DNA of 64,000 nt from Gammaproteobacteria bacterium (lineage in GTDB: Bacteria; Pseudomonadota; Gammaproteobacteria; GRL18), in the NCBI GenBank assembly GCA_016744375.1, contig JADGEM010000005.1:9632-73631 (forward strand), given 5' to 3'. Within the stretch, counting starts at the first letter, position 1. Every line of letters begins with the position of its first letter. The notes beneath the pieces are model-generated. The model ran no database searches, was not told the DNA's origin, and was given only the letters and a program-made list of their open reading frames with translations. A program made the position numbers and the translations under genes. Of this stretch, positions 24,778 through 37,644 are shown piece by piece.

Positions 24778-25314
24778 CTAATCTTTTAAAAATGAATGAT
24801 ATTTATGCTGAAGTTTTTCCAGCTTGGGTGTGATAATGTTCTGACAGTAACGATTGCCGGGGTTGAGCTGAAAATAATTTTGATGGTATGACTCAGCTTT
24901 GTAAAATTTATCCAGTGGTTTGAGTTCTGTGACCACGGGTGATGGCCATTTACCGCTATCATTAAGATTACGGATGTATTGCCTGGCTTCGGATAATTGC
25001 CTTTCACTCTGGTAAAGGATGGTTGAACGATATTGAGTGCCTGTATCAGCACCCTGTCGGTTTAACGTGGTAGGGTCATGCAGTTCAAAAAAAACATCCA
25101 ACAGGGTGTGGAAGCTTATAATTTCAGTATCATAAGCAATTTGAATAACCTCGGCATGGCCTGTTGTTCCGGTACATATTTGTTCATAGCTTGGATCGGC
25201 AACTTCACCATCGGCGTATCCGGAAACTACACTGATAACGCCCTGGAGTTTGTTCATCGTTGCTTCCAGGCACCAAAAACAACCTCCGCCCAGTGTAGCT
25301 GATTCTATTGACAT
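24778..25314 (-). CDS. msrA: Peptide-methionine (S)-S-oxide reductase MsrA
   Basis: Repairs oxidised methionine (S-epimer) in proteins. A 178-residue enzyme with the GGCFWCLEA motif, where C12 is the catalytic cysteine. TGTTGHAEVIQIAYD and ADTGTQYRSTILY are conserved active-site loops, and a likely resolving cysteine is in NPGNRYCQ. There is no signal peptide, so it is probably cytoplasmic. It stands directly downstream of the GGDEF regulator gene on the same strand, 40 bases away. It fits the oxidative stress theme of katA and oxyR, though they are not adjacent. Confidence 0.96.
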   Translation of the reverse strand: MSIESATLGGGCFWCLEATMNKLQGVISVVSGYADGEVADPSYEQICTGTTGHAEVIQIAYDTEIISFHTLLDVFFELHDPTTLNRQGADTGTQYRSTILYQSERQLSEARQYIRNLNDSGKWPSPVVTELKPLDKFYKAESYHQNYFQLNPGNRYCQNIITPKLEKLQHKYHSFLKD

Positions 25315-25342
25315 CTTTTTATCACCTCAAATATTGTTTTAT

Positions 25343-25354
25343 GGTTGAAGGCTC
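25343..25354 (+). repeat. GGCTGAWGGCTC-family short repeat, single unit
   Basis: GGTTGAAGGCTC directly abuts the stop codon of the minus-strand regulator gene. It is a single degenerate copy of the core found at the other four sites and is the weakest member of the set. Confidence 0.35.
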
Positions 25355-26653
25355 TTATTGTACAACAACTTCAGGTGATGAAAAGGTAATCGTTTGGTTG
25401 CGACCGCTGTCTTTTGCATGATAAAGTGCAGTATCGGCCTGGTTAAACATGAGTTCAAAGTTAGAATTATTGTCAGCGCAGGCAACACCAATGCTAATGG
25501 TAACTTTCAAACCTTCAATTAAATGACTTTCAATATGAGTACGAAGCTGCTCTGCTTTTTCAATGGCATCATCATGCGGGGAATTTGCCATAATAACAAC
25601 AAACTCTTCACCGCCATATCGGGCAATCAGATCCTCAGAACGGAAGTTGGCTGTAATCAGCTGGCCAAATTTTCTCAGTACATTATCACCTTTTGTATGC
25701 CCATGATCGTCATTGATGTGTTTAAAGTGATCAATATCCAGAACCAGCAGACTCAGTGGTGTTGAATGTCTGACAGAGTGGCTGAAGTATTTAGGCAGCA
25801 GCTGAACCAGAGAATGACGATTGTATAGACCGGTTAATTGATCCGTCATGGCAAGCTGGTACAATTGCTCCTGTTGAATTTTAACCTGATCGAACAATTG
25901 TTTGGTGGTCACCAGGTTGCTGAGCCGTGCGACCAGCTCTTCTTTGACAATAGGTTTAACAATGTAGTCATTGGCACCCATATTCAATAATTCAATACGG
26001 CGAGTTACATCATCGAATCCGGATATCACTAAAATAGGCAATTTGGAACGATCAGGTATCAGTTTTCGTATTTCACGAACAAATCCCATGCCGCTGAGCG
26101 TGCCTGCAACCAGCAGATCAGTAATAATAATATCGTATTCAATGGATGATTTCTTAAATTTTTCAAGTGCTTCAGCGGCACTGAAAAAATGTTCAACAAC
26201 CATTTTCATCGATTCCATCTGCTTCGTCATCATGGCTGCAACTGTTTTACTGTCTTCAATAAATAATACACTGGCATTAATTTCATGACGCTTTGTCTGA
26301 ATTGAACGCTTCAAATCTTTGGATAAGGTTGTGATATTTGAGCGGTTATAGATTTCAGTCACTCCAGAGTGATAGGCGTGGTCAAAGGAATTGTCTATCT
26401 GATTTGATGTAAGTAAGATGACTGGAATGTCTTTAGTTTTTGGGGCAGTACGTATCAATTGAGCAAGTTTAATGCCATCCAGACCATATGGTAAATGATA
26501 AGCAGTGCAGACAAAGTCCATTGTCTCATTTTCAAGAGCTGCAATTGCTTCGTCGCAGTTGCTGGCAATTCGAACCACCAGACCTTCATTGTTGAAGATC
26601 TGTGAAATCATTATCTGATGAAAGCGAGAGCTCTCAACAACAAGTACTTTCAT
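25355..26653 (-). CDS. Response regulator with two receiver domains and a GGDEF diguanylate cyclase
   Basis: A 432-residue protein: REC1 about 1-118, REC2 about 127-250, GGDEF about 265-430. In REC1 the phosphoacceptor aspartate is replaced (TAYHLP, A51), while REC2 keeps it (IIITDLL, D179), so only the second domain should be phosphorylated. The GGDEF domain has the active motif GGEEF (347-351) and an inhibitory-site RSED (338-341) exactly five residues upstream. It should therefore make cyclic di-GMP with product inhibition. This PleD-like REC-REC-GGDEF layout is known. No partner kinase is adjacent. Confidence 0.95.
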   Translation of the reverse strand: MKVLVVESSRFHQIMISQIFNNEGLVVRIASNCDEAIAALENETMDFVCTAYHLPYGLDGIKLAQLIRTAPKTKDIPVILLTSNQIDNSFDHAYHSGVTEIYNRSNITTLSKDLKRSIQTKRHEINASVLFIEDSKTVAAMMTKQMESMKMVVEHFFSAAEALEKFKKSSIEYDIIITDLLVAGTLSGMGFVREIRKLIPDRSKLPILVISGFDDVTRRIELLNMGANDYIVKPIVKEELVARLSNLVTTKQLFDQVKIQQEQLYQLAMTDQLTGLYNRHSLVQLLPKYFSHSVRHSTPLSLLVLDIDHFKHINDDHGHTKGDNVLRKFGQLITANFRSEDLIARYGGEEFVVIMANSPHDDAIEKAEQLRTHIESHLIEGLKVTISIGVACADNNSNFELMFNQADTALYHAKDSGRNQTITFSSPEVVVQ

Positions 26654-27001
26654 AACTTTCTCAGAATTTTAGTGTAACTATAATAGTGGCTACAATAGCA
26701 GTAAATAATAGTAATATTGATGTCATTTACCGATATTAAATCAGGCCTATGTAACTATATCGGTATTTGTTTTTTTCATAAATAGGATATCTATGACTCT
26801 AAGTGTAGGTAATTACCTACATCTCCTACAATAGGGTCTATAGAGACGTAGGTGGCCCTGTAAGGGCAATTATATATATTATTACAAATTCATCTATCAT
26901 ATTGAAAATATTGAAAAAAAACATTTTTCTTGCTATATTGTGGAACATTAATCATAAATGTGTGAAGCATCCCTCTTTTTCAACTGATTGACTAAAAGTT
27001 A
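26654..27001. promoter_or_regulatory. Divergent intergenic region with a 16-bp palindrome
   Basis: The 348-base gap between the GGDEF regulator and the TauD-like gene contains a perfect 16-base palindrome, GTAGGTAATTACCTAC, at 26805-26820. Half-sites CCTAC and GTAGG recur at 26825-26829 and 26850-26854, and GCCCT-gta-AGGGC stands at 26857-26869. This looks like an operator cluster for the downstream gene, but the regulator cannot be named. No gene was found. Confidence 0.5.
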
Positions 27002-27910
27002 ATGAATTTTCCCAATTCTGGCTCAGATAGAGCAGGCAGTCCTTTTTATTATGACAATGAAACCGCTTTTCAGCAGTGGAAAGAAAAAAAACTGTCAGAC
27101 TATCCGAAATCAATAAAGCAGCTTGTCGTGCATGTGAATGATCCCAGAGCATTAAGTCTCCTGGAACGCCAGCAGCTGCAGTCCATTTTGCTTAAGGCCA
27201 ACATGGTTATTTATGATATTAAAGGGAAAGCTGAAGAAGACAAGTTGATTCCAGAGAAGATAGGTCACCAGATGGGTATCCATCAACTGGATAAAAATGA
27301 GTGTGCTGATGAAGATGGTTTTACTTCCATTCAAGTTGTGGATGAAGGTTTGCATGCGATTTATATTCCCTATAGTGAAAAAGGAATTAACTGGCACACG
27401 GATGGTTATTACAACCGATTATCAGAACAAATTTACTCAATGATCCTGCATTGTGTTCGACCTGCGGGAGAGGGTGGAGAGAATCAGCTATGGGATCATG
27501 AAATAGCTTTTATCATGCTAAGAGATGAAAATCCTGACTACATTAAAGCCATGATGGCACCTGATGCGATGACTATTCCAAAAAATATTCTGGATGGTAA
27601 GCTGGTTCGACCAGATCGCACTGGTCCGGTTTTTTTGATCACAGGGGAAGGTCGTTTGCATATGCGTTATACTGCCAGAGCACGAAATGTTATCTGGAAA
27701 GATGATGAACTGACCCAAAAAGCACAGCAGGCATTGCGTGAAATTCTCAATAGCTATTCAAAGTATATGTTTCAGGGCAAGTTAAAGGCGGGGCAGGGAC
27801 TGCTTTGCAACAATGTTCTGCATGCGCGAACAGCCTTTAAAGATGACAAAGAAAGCCCACGGCTACTTTATAGAGGTCGTTACTACGATAAGATTAATTT
27901 TTCAGGTTAA
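27002..27910 (+). CDS. TauD/TfdA-family Fe(II)/2-oxoglutarate dioxygenase
   Basis: A 302-residue protein. The iron-binding triad is visible: H132 and D134 in NWHTDGYY and the distal H274 in [11 protein letters not shown]. The 2-oxoglutarate-binding arginine is in the [12 protein letters not shown] segment (R287 or R291). [10 protein letters not shown] and [20 protein letters not shown] are the core strands. Substrate cannot be read from sequence; taurine, sulfonate or amine substrates are all known in this superfamily. The gene is alone, convergent with radC by a 4-base overlap, and lies behind a palindrome-rich upstream region. Confidence 0.88.
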   Translation: MNFPNSGSDRAGSPFYYDNETAFQQWKEKKLSDYPKSIKQLVVHVNDPRALSLLERQQLQSILLKANMVIYDIKGKAEEDKLIPEKIGHQMGIHQLDKNECADEDGFTSIQVVDEGLHAIYIPYSEKGINWHTDGYYNRLSEQIYSMILHCVRPAGEGGENQLWDHEIAFIMLRDENPDYIKAMMAPDAMTIPKNILDGKLVRPDRTGPVFLITGEGRLHMRYTARARNVIWKDDELTQKAQQALREILNSYSKYMFQGKLKAGQGLLCNNVLHARTAFKDDKESPRLLYRGRYYDKINFSG

Positions 27911-28581
27911 AGGATGCCCCGCTCGGCAAGAGAGACTATTTCACCATCGCCAATAATAAAATGATCCAGCAGTTTTATGTCGACCAGCCCCAGTGCTTCT
28001 TTGAGTCGAGTTGTGATCCTCTCATCTGCGGAACTCGGTTCTGCTACACCTGAAGGATGATTGTGTGCGATGATTAGTGCTGCGGCATTGTATTCAAGGG
28101 CTTTTTTAACCACTTCTCGCGGGTAAACGGATGCACCGTCGATAGTACCACGGAATAATTCCTCAAATTTAATAATCTGGTGCCTATTATCTAAAAACAG
28201 GGCGGCAAATACTTCATAGGGTTTATCTCTGAGCTGAGTCTTTAGGTATTGGCGTGTTTCTTCGGGGTTGGAAATGACCCCCTGTCTTTCAAGCGTTTCA
28301 CACAAATAACGTTTAGACATTTCTAATACAGCCTGCAGTTGCACGTATTTCGCCGGGCCAATCCCCCTGGTCTGGGAGAATTCTTCTAAATTTGCGTTGA
28401 AAAGATTCCGTAAAGATGAAAAGTTGCCTAATAGATGATAAGCCAGATCAATTGCTGATACGCCTTTGGTTCCTGTTCGCAGGAATATAGCCAGTAATTC
28501 GGCATCGGTCAGGGCATCCGCACCACGTTGTAATAATTTTTCCCGGGGCCTTTCGGCTTCCGGCCAGTCAATAATAGGCAT
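27907..28581 (-). CDS. radC: RadC family JAB-domain protein
   Basis: A 224-residue protein with an N-terminal helix-hairpin-helix-like part ([20 protein letters not shown]) and a C-terminal JAB/MPN metalloprotease-fold domain. The metal motif [18 protein letters not shown] has both histidines, the serine and the aspartate. RadC was originally linked to DNA repair, but its enzymatic function is not established. It is divergent from coaBC, as in many gammaproteobacteria. Confidence 0.95.
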   Translation of the reverse strand: MPIIDWPEAERPREKLLQRGADALTDAELLAIFLRTGTKGVSAIDLAYHLLGNFSSLRNLFNANLEEFSQTRGIGPAKYVQLQAVLEMSKRYLCETLERQGVISNPEETRQYLKTQLRDKPYEVFAALFLDNRHQIIKFEELFRGTIDGASVYPREVVKKALEYNAAALIIAHNHPSGVAEPSSADERITTRLKEALGLVDIKLLDHFIIGDGEIVSLAERGIL

Positions 28582-28737
28582 TCCATGCTCCAGATTGATA
28601 TTTTAGTGATGGTTTTGTAATAAGAAATGTATCATAAACAAATATAGGTGATGTGTAAGACAGTATTTTCTTACAAAGTGAATATACTTAACAAATTAAT
28701 ATTGCAGTAAGTGCTTACTAATCGGTAAAATAACACC

Positions 28738-30000
28738 ATGTCAGATTTAAAAAATAAAAATATTATTCTAGGTGTTTGTGGTGGTATTGCCGCCTATAAG
28801 TCAGCTGAGTTAGTTCGCCTGCTCATAAAACAAGGCGCCCAGGTTCAGGTTGTTATGACTCATTCTGCTGGAGAATTTGTTACACCATTGACCTTTCAGG
28901 CTCTTTCGGGCCGAGTCGCACGGGACACGCTATTTGATTTAGATGCGGAAGCTGGGATGGGGCATATAGAGCTTGTTCGCTGGGCCGATTTAATTTTAAT
29001 TGCTCCTGCAACAGCCAATACCATCGCTAAAATTACCCATGGCATTGCAGATAATTTATTATCGACAATATGCATGGCAAGCAAAGCACCCTTGCTGATT
29101 GCGCCAGCAATGAACCAACAGATGTGGATCAACGCAGCGATGCAGGATAATATTAAAATGCTTTTACGCCGCCAGACTGTCACTTTGTGTGGCCCTGCAG
29201 CAGGTGAACAGGCATGCGGTGATACAGGTCCCGGACGAATGGAAGAGCCAGCTCAGTTACTTAAGCGCTGCATTACTCTATTAAAGTCAAACCAGCAACT
29301 GTCTGGTAATCAATCGCCCGGTAAGCGGTTAAAAGGAAAGAAAATTCTTATTACAGCGGGTCCCACAATTGAAGACATTGATCCGGTTCGTTATATGAGC
29401 AATCGCAGCAGTGGTAAAATGGGTTATGCAATTGTTCAGGCTGCTATAGATGAAGGGGCTGAAGTGGTTCTTGTGAGTGGCCCGACAGTCCTGACAGCAC
29501 CAGCACAGGCTGAATTTTTTATGGTCCGTAGTGCACTTGAAATGCATGATAAAGTTTTTGAATTAATTGATTCCGCCGATATTTTTATAGCAACTGCAGC
29601 CGTAGCGGACTATCGTCCCGTTAAAAAAGTAGAGCAAAAAATTAAAAAAAATAATACGACATTGATACTGGAGTTGATAAAAAATCCGGATATTCTGGCT
29701 GATGTTGCTGCCCTGGCCAATAAGCCTCTTTGTATTGGTTTTGCTGCAGAGACAAATGATGTAAAAAATTATGCATTGGATAAGTTAAAACGCAAAAATC
29801 TGGATATGATTGTTGCCAATAAAGTGGGTGAAAGTCAATCTGGTGGTAATACAGGGTTTGAAGGTGACAACAATGAACTCAACCTATACTGGAATAATCC
29901 AGCGGATAGAACTGAGTTAAGGACTAAAAATCTGCCCTATGCCAGTAAATATCAATTAGCAGGGCAGTTAATTGATGAAATTGTACTATTATTTACATAG
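28738..30000 (+). CDS. coaBC: Bifunctional phosphopantothenoylcysteine decarboxylase/phosphopantothenate-cysteine ligase
   Basis: Two consecutive steps of coenzyme A synthesis. A 420-residue protein. The N-terminal flavin-dependent CoaC domain (about 1-190) has GGIAAYKSAELVRLL, the catalytic histidine in GHIELVRWAD, PAMNQQMW, and the cysteine of the ACGDTGPGRM substrate flap. The C-terminal CoaB domain (about 200-420) has the CTP-binding ITAGPTIEDIDPVRYMSN segment followed by RSSGKMG, and the lysine-rich KKNNTTLILELIKNPDIL. It starts the coaBC-dut-algC-argB-slmA group. Confidence 0.97.
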   Translation: MSDLKNKNIILGVCGGIAAYKSAELVRLLIKQGAQVQVVMTHSAGEFVTPLTFQALSGRVARDTLFDLDAEAGMGHIELVRWADLILIAPATANTIAKITHGIADNLLSTICMASKAPLLIAPAMNQQMWINAAMQDNIKMLLRRQTVTLCGPAAGEQACGDTGPGRMEEPAQLLKRCITLLKSNQQLSGNQSPGKRLKGKKILITAGPTIEDIDPVRYMSNRSSGKMGYAIVQAAIDEGAEVVLVSGPTVLTAPAQAEFFMVRSALEMHDKVFELIDSADIFIATAAVADYRPVKKVEQKIKKNNTTLILELIKNPDILADVAALANKPLCIGFAAETNDVKNYALDKLKRKNLDMIVANKVGESQSGGNTGFEGDNNELNLYWNNPADRTELRTKNLPYASKYQLAGQLIDEIVLLFT

Positions 30001-30023
30001 AAAAATAAGGAAGCTGTGAAACG

Positions 30024-30479
30024 ATGAATGAAGTTGATGTCAAAATCCTCGACCCCAGAGTGGGTAAAGAATTTCCAATGCCGGAATATGCCACCCATGG
30101 TTCTGCTGGCATGGATTTACGAGCGATATTAGATGAAGAAACAGAGCTTTTACCGGGAGAAACGCTTTTAATTCCAACGGGGCTTGCTATTCATATTGCC
30201 AATAATAATATGGCTGCGGTTATTTTACCTCGCTCAGGCCTTGGTCATAAGCATGGAATTGTGCTTGGAAACCTGGTGGGCTTAATTGATTCTGACTATC
30301 AGGGACAACTCTTTGTTTCATGCTGGAATCGCGGTAAAACGAGCTTTATTATTAAGCCGGGAGAGCGCATTGCCCAACTGGTTTTTGTGCCTGTGGTTCA
30401 GGCTAATTTAAATATTGTTGAATCCTTTGAACAAAGCCAGCGTGGTGAGGGTGGTTTTGGTCATACAGGCTCGCATTAA
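30024..30479 (+). CDS. dut: Deoxyuridine triphosphatase
   Basis: Hydrolyses dUTP to dUMP, preventing uracil incorporation and feeding dTMP synthesis. A 151-residue trimeric enzyme with all five motifs: [10 protein letters not shown] (1), [10 protein letters not shown] (2), [11 protein letters not shown] (3), GERIAQLVF (4) and [10 protein letters not shown] (5). It lies 23 bases after coaBC, the usual order in gammaproteobacteria. Confidence 0.97.
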   Translation: MNEVDVKILDPRVGKEFPMPEYATHGSAGMDLRAILDEETELLPGETLLIPTGLAIHIANNNMAAVILPRSGLGHKHGIVLGNLVGLIDSDYQGQLFVSCWNRGKTSFIIKPGERIAQLVFVPVVQANLNIVESFEQSQRGEGGFGHTGSH

Positions 30480-30534
30480 TAATTGAACAATGTACTTAAC
30501 CCTTTTAGCTCTAAAATAGGCGGATACTGACCTT

Positions 30535-34068
<3,534 letters not shown>

Positions 34069-34069
<1 letters not shown>

Positions 34070-34100
34070 GCTGATGTTTCTTTGTTCAGACTGAAGGCTC
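34069..34100 (+). repeat. GGCTGAWGGCTC-family repeat between argB and slmA
   Basis: GGCTGATGTTTCTTTGTTCA followed by GACTGAAGGCTC starts at the last base of the argB stop codon. Two degenerate units with 20-base spacing share the core with the arrays around hslVU and xerC. Confidence 0.5.
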
Positions 34101-34112
34101 ATATCAATAATT

Positions 34113-34727
34113 ATGACACAAACAAACAGTAAAAAAAATTCACCCAAAAAAAATCGTAAAGCAGAAATATTGCAGGCCCTTGCCCTGGAGCTGGAAAATC
34201 GGCCGGGTGAACGTATTACTACAGCAAATCTTGCTAAGGCAGTTGGTGTTTCAGAGGCCGCACTCTACCGCCACTTTCCCAGTAAAGCCAAAATGTTTGA
34301 TGCGCTAATTGAATTCAGTGAAGAAACTGTCTTTGGTTTGATTAATCAAGTGGTTAAACAACAGGACGGTATCTTTGCACAAATTGAAAAAATTATATCA
34401 ATTGTTTTGACTTTCTCTGCAAAAAACCCGGGAATAACGCGAGTGTTACTGGGTGATGCACTAATTGGTGAGAATGAACGTCTTTTAAAAAGAACCGATC
34501 AGTTTTTTCAGCGTATTGAAACTCAACTGAGACAAATATTAAGAGAGGCTGAGCTAAAAGGGCAATTCAATTATCAGGGGAACATTAGCCAGTTTGCTGA
34601 AGTGCTTTCAAGTTTTGTTGAAGGGCAGCTGAGCAAATATGTCAGGAGTCGATTTAAAAAGCGTCCTGATGAGAACTGGGTAAGTAAGTGGCTATTTTTT
34701 GTGAATAGTATTAAGGGGCAAGGTTAA
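34113..34727 (+). CDS. slmA: Nucleoid occlusion factor SlmA (TetR family)
   Basis: A DNA-bound inhibitor of FtsZ ring assembly over the nucleoid. A 204-residue TetR-type protein: the N-terminal helix-turn-helix includes ITTANLAKAVGVSEAALYRH with FPSKAKMFDALIEF, and the C-terminal dimer domain has GITRVLLGDALIGENERL and AEVLSSFVEGQLSKYVRS, which match SlmA rather than a drug-efflux repressor. Its location next to the dut/algC/argB genes also matches SlmA. Confidence 0.94.
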   Translation: MTQTNSKKNSPKKNRKAEILQALALELENRPGERITTANLAKAVGVSEAALYRHFPSKAKMFDALIEFSEETVFGLINQVVKQQDGIFAQIEKIISIVLTFSAKNPGITRVLLGDALIGENERLLKRTDQFFQRIETQLRQILREAELKGQFNYQGNISQFAEVLSSFVEGQLSKYVRSRFKKRPDENWVSKWLFFVNSIKGQG

Positions 34728-34740
34728 TTTCGCAAGTTCT

Positions 34741-35754
34741 CTATTGATAAACAACACTCTTAAATTCTTTTAACAATCCCTCAATCTCATCTGTATCGCA
34801 AAATTCCTGACCTTCTCGCTCTGGGTTACATCGAATCTGAAAAATAAGCATTCTATTTGGGATAGTGATTGTTTTTTCTACCATAGCCAAAGCCATTGCT
34901 ATATCCCTATATCCTTTTGGGATATCAGTGACTGAAATCTTGTCTGTTGAATACAATACCTTTGTTGTCGAAAACTCTTTAATGAATGCATTGGCTTTTT
35001 TCCAGTGTGAGTCACATTGTGCCTGGTTCAGGCAATTCAGGCGAACGGCATTAAGTTTTTTTGCCTGGCTAGGTGTTGAAAGGCTATGCTTAATGCGGTT
35101 TGCTTTTAAAATCATAAAGCGTTCAACATCATAGGCAAAAATATTTTTTATTTTTTTTGTTTCTATGTCCTGTTGGCTTAGTTGTGTCTGTAAATTTCTT
35201 AGAGACTTTCGGGCACTGTCAAGTTGTAGAGTCAGTTGATCAGATATTGGTTTCCCGGAGCGCTCCATATTGGCTGCTTTTCTAACCAGATTACCAAACT
35301 CACGCTTTTTGAGCTCAATGGTTGATTCCAGAATGAGTGAACGTGATTCGATAATTGATAGTTTTGAATCCAGAGAATCAAGGAGATCATCAATGCTTAA
35401 GTAGGTTTTTAATAAAACATTATCATAATCTTTTGACTGGCGCTTCTGCTTTTCTTCCAGAGCTAATAATTTGTTGACTTCCAGTTGGGCATCCAGTTCG
35501 CCTCTGGTTTTTGCCCTTTCTTTGACTTTGCGAGTCACACCCGCTTCATCGATATAGCGGATTCTTTGGTTATAATATTCTCTTGGAATGCGGTTTCCGC
35601 ATTCAGTCATGCCTTCGGCATTTTTCCAGCATTTAATATAGCCGTTAGCATATAAGGTAGTAGAAATGAGAGACAGGCATAAACAAGAAACAAATAAGAG
35701 TATTATTTTCTTGAAATTAATTATATTTTTATAAAATGGTGTGCTAATTAACAT
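34741..35754 (-). CDS. Secreted coiled-coil protein with a DUF4124-like N terminus
   Basis: A 337-residue protein with a signal peptide (hydrophobic residues about 17-33, ending near LYA). The segment YIKCWKNAEGMTECGNRIPR (about 39-58) with two cysteines resembles the small DUF4124 domain. The rest is long helices, partly coiled coil (about 85-215), and the C-terminal part has further cysteine pairs (LNCLNQAQC and IRCNPEREGQEFC) that could form disulfides in the periplasm. No function is known to me. It is convergent with slmA by 13 bases. Confidence 0.8.
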   Translation of the reverse strand: MLISTPFYKNIINFKKIILLFVSCLCLSLISTTLYANGYIKCWKNAEGMTECGNRIPREYYNQRIRYIDEAGVTRKVKERAKTRGELDAQLEVNKLLALEEKQKRQSKDYDNVLLKTYLSIDDLLDSLDSKLSIIESRSLILESTIELKKREFGNLVRKAANMERSGKPISDQLTLQLDSARKSLRNLQTQLSQQDIETKKIKNIFAYDVERFMILKANRIKHSLSTPSQAKKLNAVRLNCLNQAQCDSHWKKANAFIKEFSTTKVLYSTDKISVTDIPKGYRDIAMALAMVEKTITIPNRMLIFQIRCNPEREGQEFCDTDEIEGLLKEFKSVVYQ

Positions 35755-35970
35755 ATATAATGATAAGTGTAGTTATGGCTCAGCTTTATTTCCAGCCTGA
35801 TTCTTGTTTTTATTGTTAAATCTAAAAAAATACTTAGAGTAAGGTTAATGTATAACATTTTATGGCTTTTTGGCAAAGTAATTCGTGCATAATTTATGAC
35901 AAAGTTAACATCTATCAGTCAAATCATACATTATTGCGGTTATTTTTTCTTGTAGAAATAAGAGATTCGT

Positions 35971-36726
35971 ATGTCAATTTCTGAGCAACTCGTCCTGCTG
36001 TTTATATCTTATATCGCAAATACATTTTCTGCTTTTGCTGGTGGCGGTGCAGGTTTGATTCAACTGCCCATGCTCATTTTTCTTGGTTTACCTTTTAGCA
36101 TTGCCCTGGCAACGCATAAAGTGGCCAGTATAGCACTGGGTGTTGGTGCAACGCTGAGGCATTTACGCACAGGCAAGTTAAAACTTAAGTTTTCATTATT
36201 TATTTTATTGTCCGGCGTCCCGGGAGTGATTGCTGGAGGCTATATTATTGTACAGATCCCTGATGAGGCAGCCCGGTTTGCTTTGGGGGTGCTGACAATC
36301 TCACTGGGTGTTTATTCATGGTTAAAACCTGATTTAGGGAGAGAACACTTTGCGCTTAATAGGAATAGTTCAGGTCTGCTTATCGGGGGAGTTGTTTTAT
36401 GTCTGATTGGCGTGCTAAATGGCTCATTGACATCAGGAACTGGATTATTTGTTACTTTGTGGTTGGTGAGGTGGTTTGGTTTTGATTATAAAACGGCAGT
36501 AGCTTACACATTAGTATTAGTCGGTGTTTTCTGGAATGGCACTGGTGCGCTGACATTGGGTATGCTTAGTACCATTCAGTGGGATTGGCTTCCTGCACTG
36601 TTGATGGGTTCACTTTTTGGAGGGTATACTGGTGCCCATCTGGCGATTATAGCTAATAATCGCTGGATAAAACGGGGCTTTGAATTTGTTACCATTGCTG
36701 TAGGGACACAGCTAATTCTGGGTTAG
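35971..36726 (+). CDS. TauE/SafE family sulfite or anion exporter
   Basis: A 251-residue membrane protein with about eight hydrophobic segments. The N-terminal repeat has AFAGGGAGLIQLPMLIFLGL and LATHKVASIALGVGATLRHL, and the C-terminal half has the mirrored NGSLTSGTGLFVTLWLVRWF and DYKTAVAYTLVLVGVFWNGT, as expected for the duplicated TauE/SafE fold. Sulfite or another small anion is the usual family substrate. The gene stands alone, 9 bases from the convergent metF. Confidence 0.9.
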   Translation: MSISEQLVLLFISYIANTFSAFAGGGAGLIQLPMLIFLGLPFSIALATHKVASIALGVGATLRHLRTGKLKLKFSLFILLSGVPGVIAGGYIIVQIPDEAARFALGVLTISLGVYSWLKPDLGREHFALNRNSSGLLIGGVVLCLIGVLNGSLTSGTGLFVTLWLVRWFGFDYKTAVAYTLVLVGVFWNGTGALTLGMLSTIQWDWLPALLMGSLFGGYTGAHLAIIANNRWIKRGFEFVTIAVGTQLILG

Positions 36727-36735
36727 TTAATGAGT

Positions 36736-37611
36736 CTATCCGGTTTTCATGCCTAGATTTTGGCAAATCTGAAGTGTTGTTTTACTTTGGTTCAAGGTGT
36801 AAAAATGCAAACCCGGAGCACCAGCTGCTAATAGTTTTTCACATAAATTAGAGATGACTTCAAGTCCCAAAGCTTTAATTGAGTCAATATCATCACCATA
36901 TCCTTCCAGGCGTTTAGCCAGCCAGCGAGGTATTTCTGCGCCGCACATGTCTGAAAAACCTGCCAGACGGGAATAATTGGTGATGGGCATAATGCCGGGA
37001 ATGACGGGCTTATGCAAGCCTGCTTTCTCACAACTGTCGATAAAGTAGAGATAAGAATCAATATTGAAAAAATATTGAGTAATGGCACTATCAGCACCCG
37101 CACTCATTTTGCTTATAAAGTTGTTCAGATCAGTCTGAGCGTTTTTTGCCTGCGGGTGAACTTCAGGATAAGCAGCCACTTCAATATGAAAGTGTTCACC
37201 TGTTTCAGTGCGAATGAATTCAACCAATTCATTCGCATAGCGAAACTCACCGACATCACGGTGCCCTGATGGCAGATCACCTCTTAAAGCAACAATCCGG
37301 TTAATACCGCGTTCAATAAACGTATCAAGTAAAGATTTAATACCCTCTTTGGTGGAACCAATGCAGGATAAGTGAGGCGCGCCTGAAAAGCCGGCATCCA
37401 TAATGCTTTTGACAGTGTTTAGCGTCCCTTCCTGAGTACTGCCACCGGCACCATAAGTTACTGAAAAATAAAGCGGATCCAAAACGCTTAATTTATCACG
37501 AACAATCGCGAGTTTTTCAGCACCCTCTGCTGTTTTGGTTGGAAAGAACTCAAAACTGATGGGCTGTTTCTCTTTGTTATAGAGAGTTTTATTATGGTTG
37601 CTTATTGTCAT
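36736..37611 (-). CDS. metF: 5,10-methylenetetrahydrofolate reductase
   Basis: Provides methyl-tetrahydrofolate for methionine synthesis. A 291-residue FAD enzyme: SFEFFPTKTAEGAEKL contains the catalytic Glu, VTYGAGGSTQEGTL and HLSCIGSTKE form the folate site, and IVALRGDLPSG and ADSAITQYFFNID are further family motifs. It is the last gene of a minus-strand operon metK-ahcY-metF, 33 bases after ahcY. With a methionine synthase encoded elsewhere the three genes complete the activated methyl cycle. Confidence 0.97.
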   Translation of the reverse strand: MTISNHNKTLYNKEKQPISFEFFPTKTAEGAEKLAIVRDKLSVLDPLYFSVTYGAGGSTQEGTLNTVKSIMDAGFSGAPHLSCIGSTKEGIKSLLDTFIERGINRIVALRGDLPSGHRDVGEFRYANELVEFIRTETGEHFHIEVAAYPEVHPQAKNAQTDLNNFISKMSAGADSAITQYFFNIDSYLYFIDSCEKAGLHKPVIPGIMPITNYSRLAGFSDMCGAEIPRWLAKRLEGYGDDIDSIKALGLEVISNLCEKLLAAGAPGLHFYTLNQSKTTLQICQNLGMKTG

Positions 37612-37644
37612 AATGAATAATAGCTCTTAAGAGACACGTATTTG

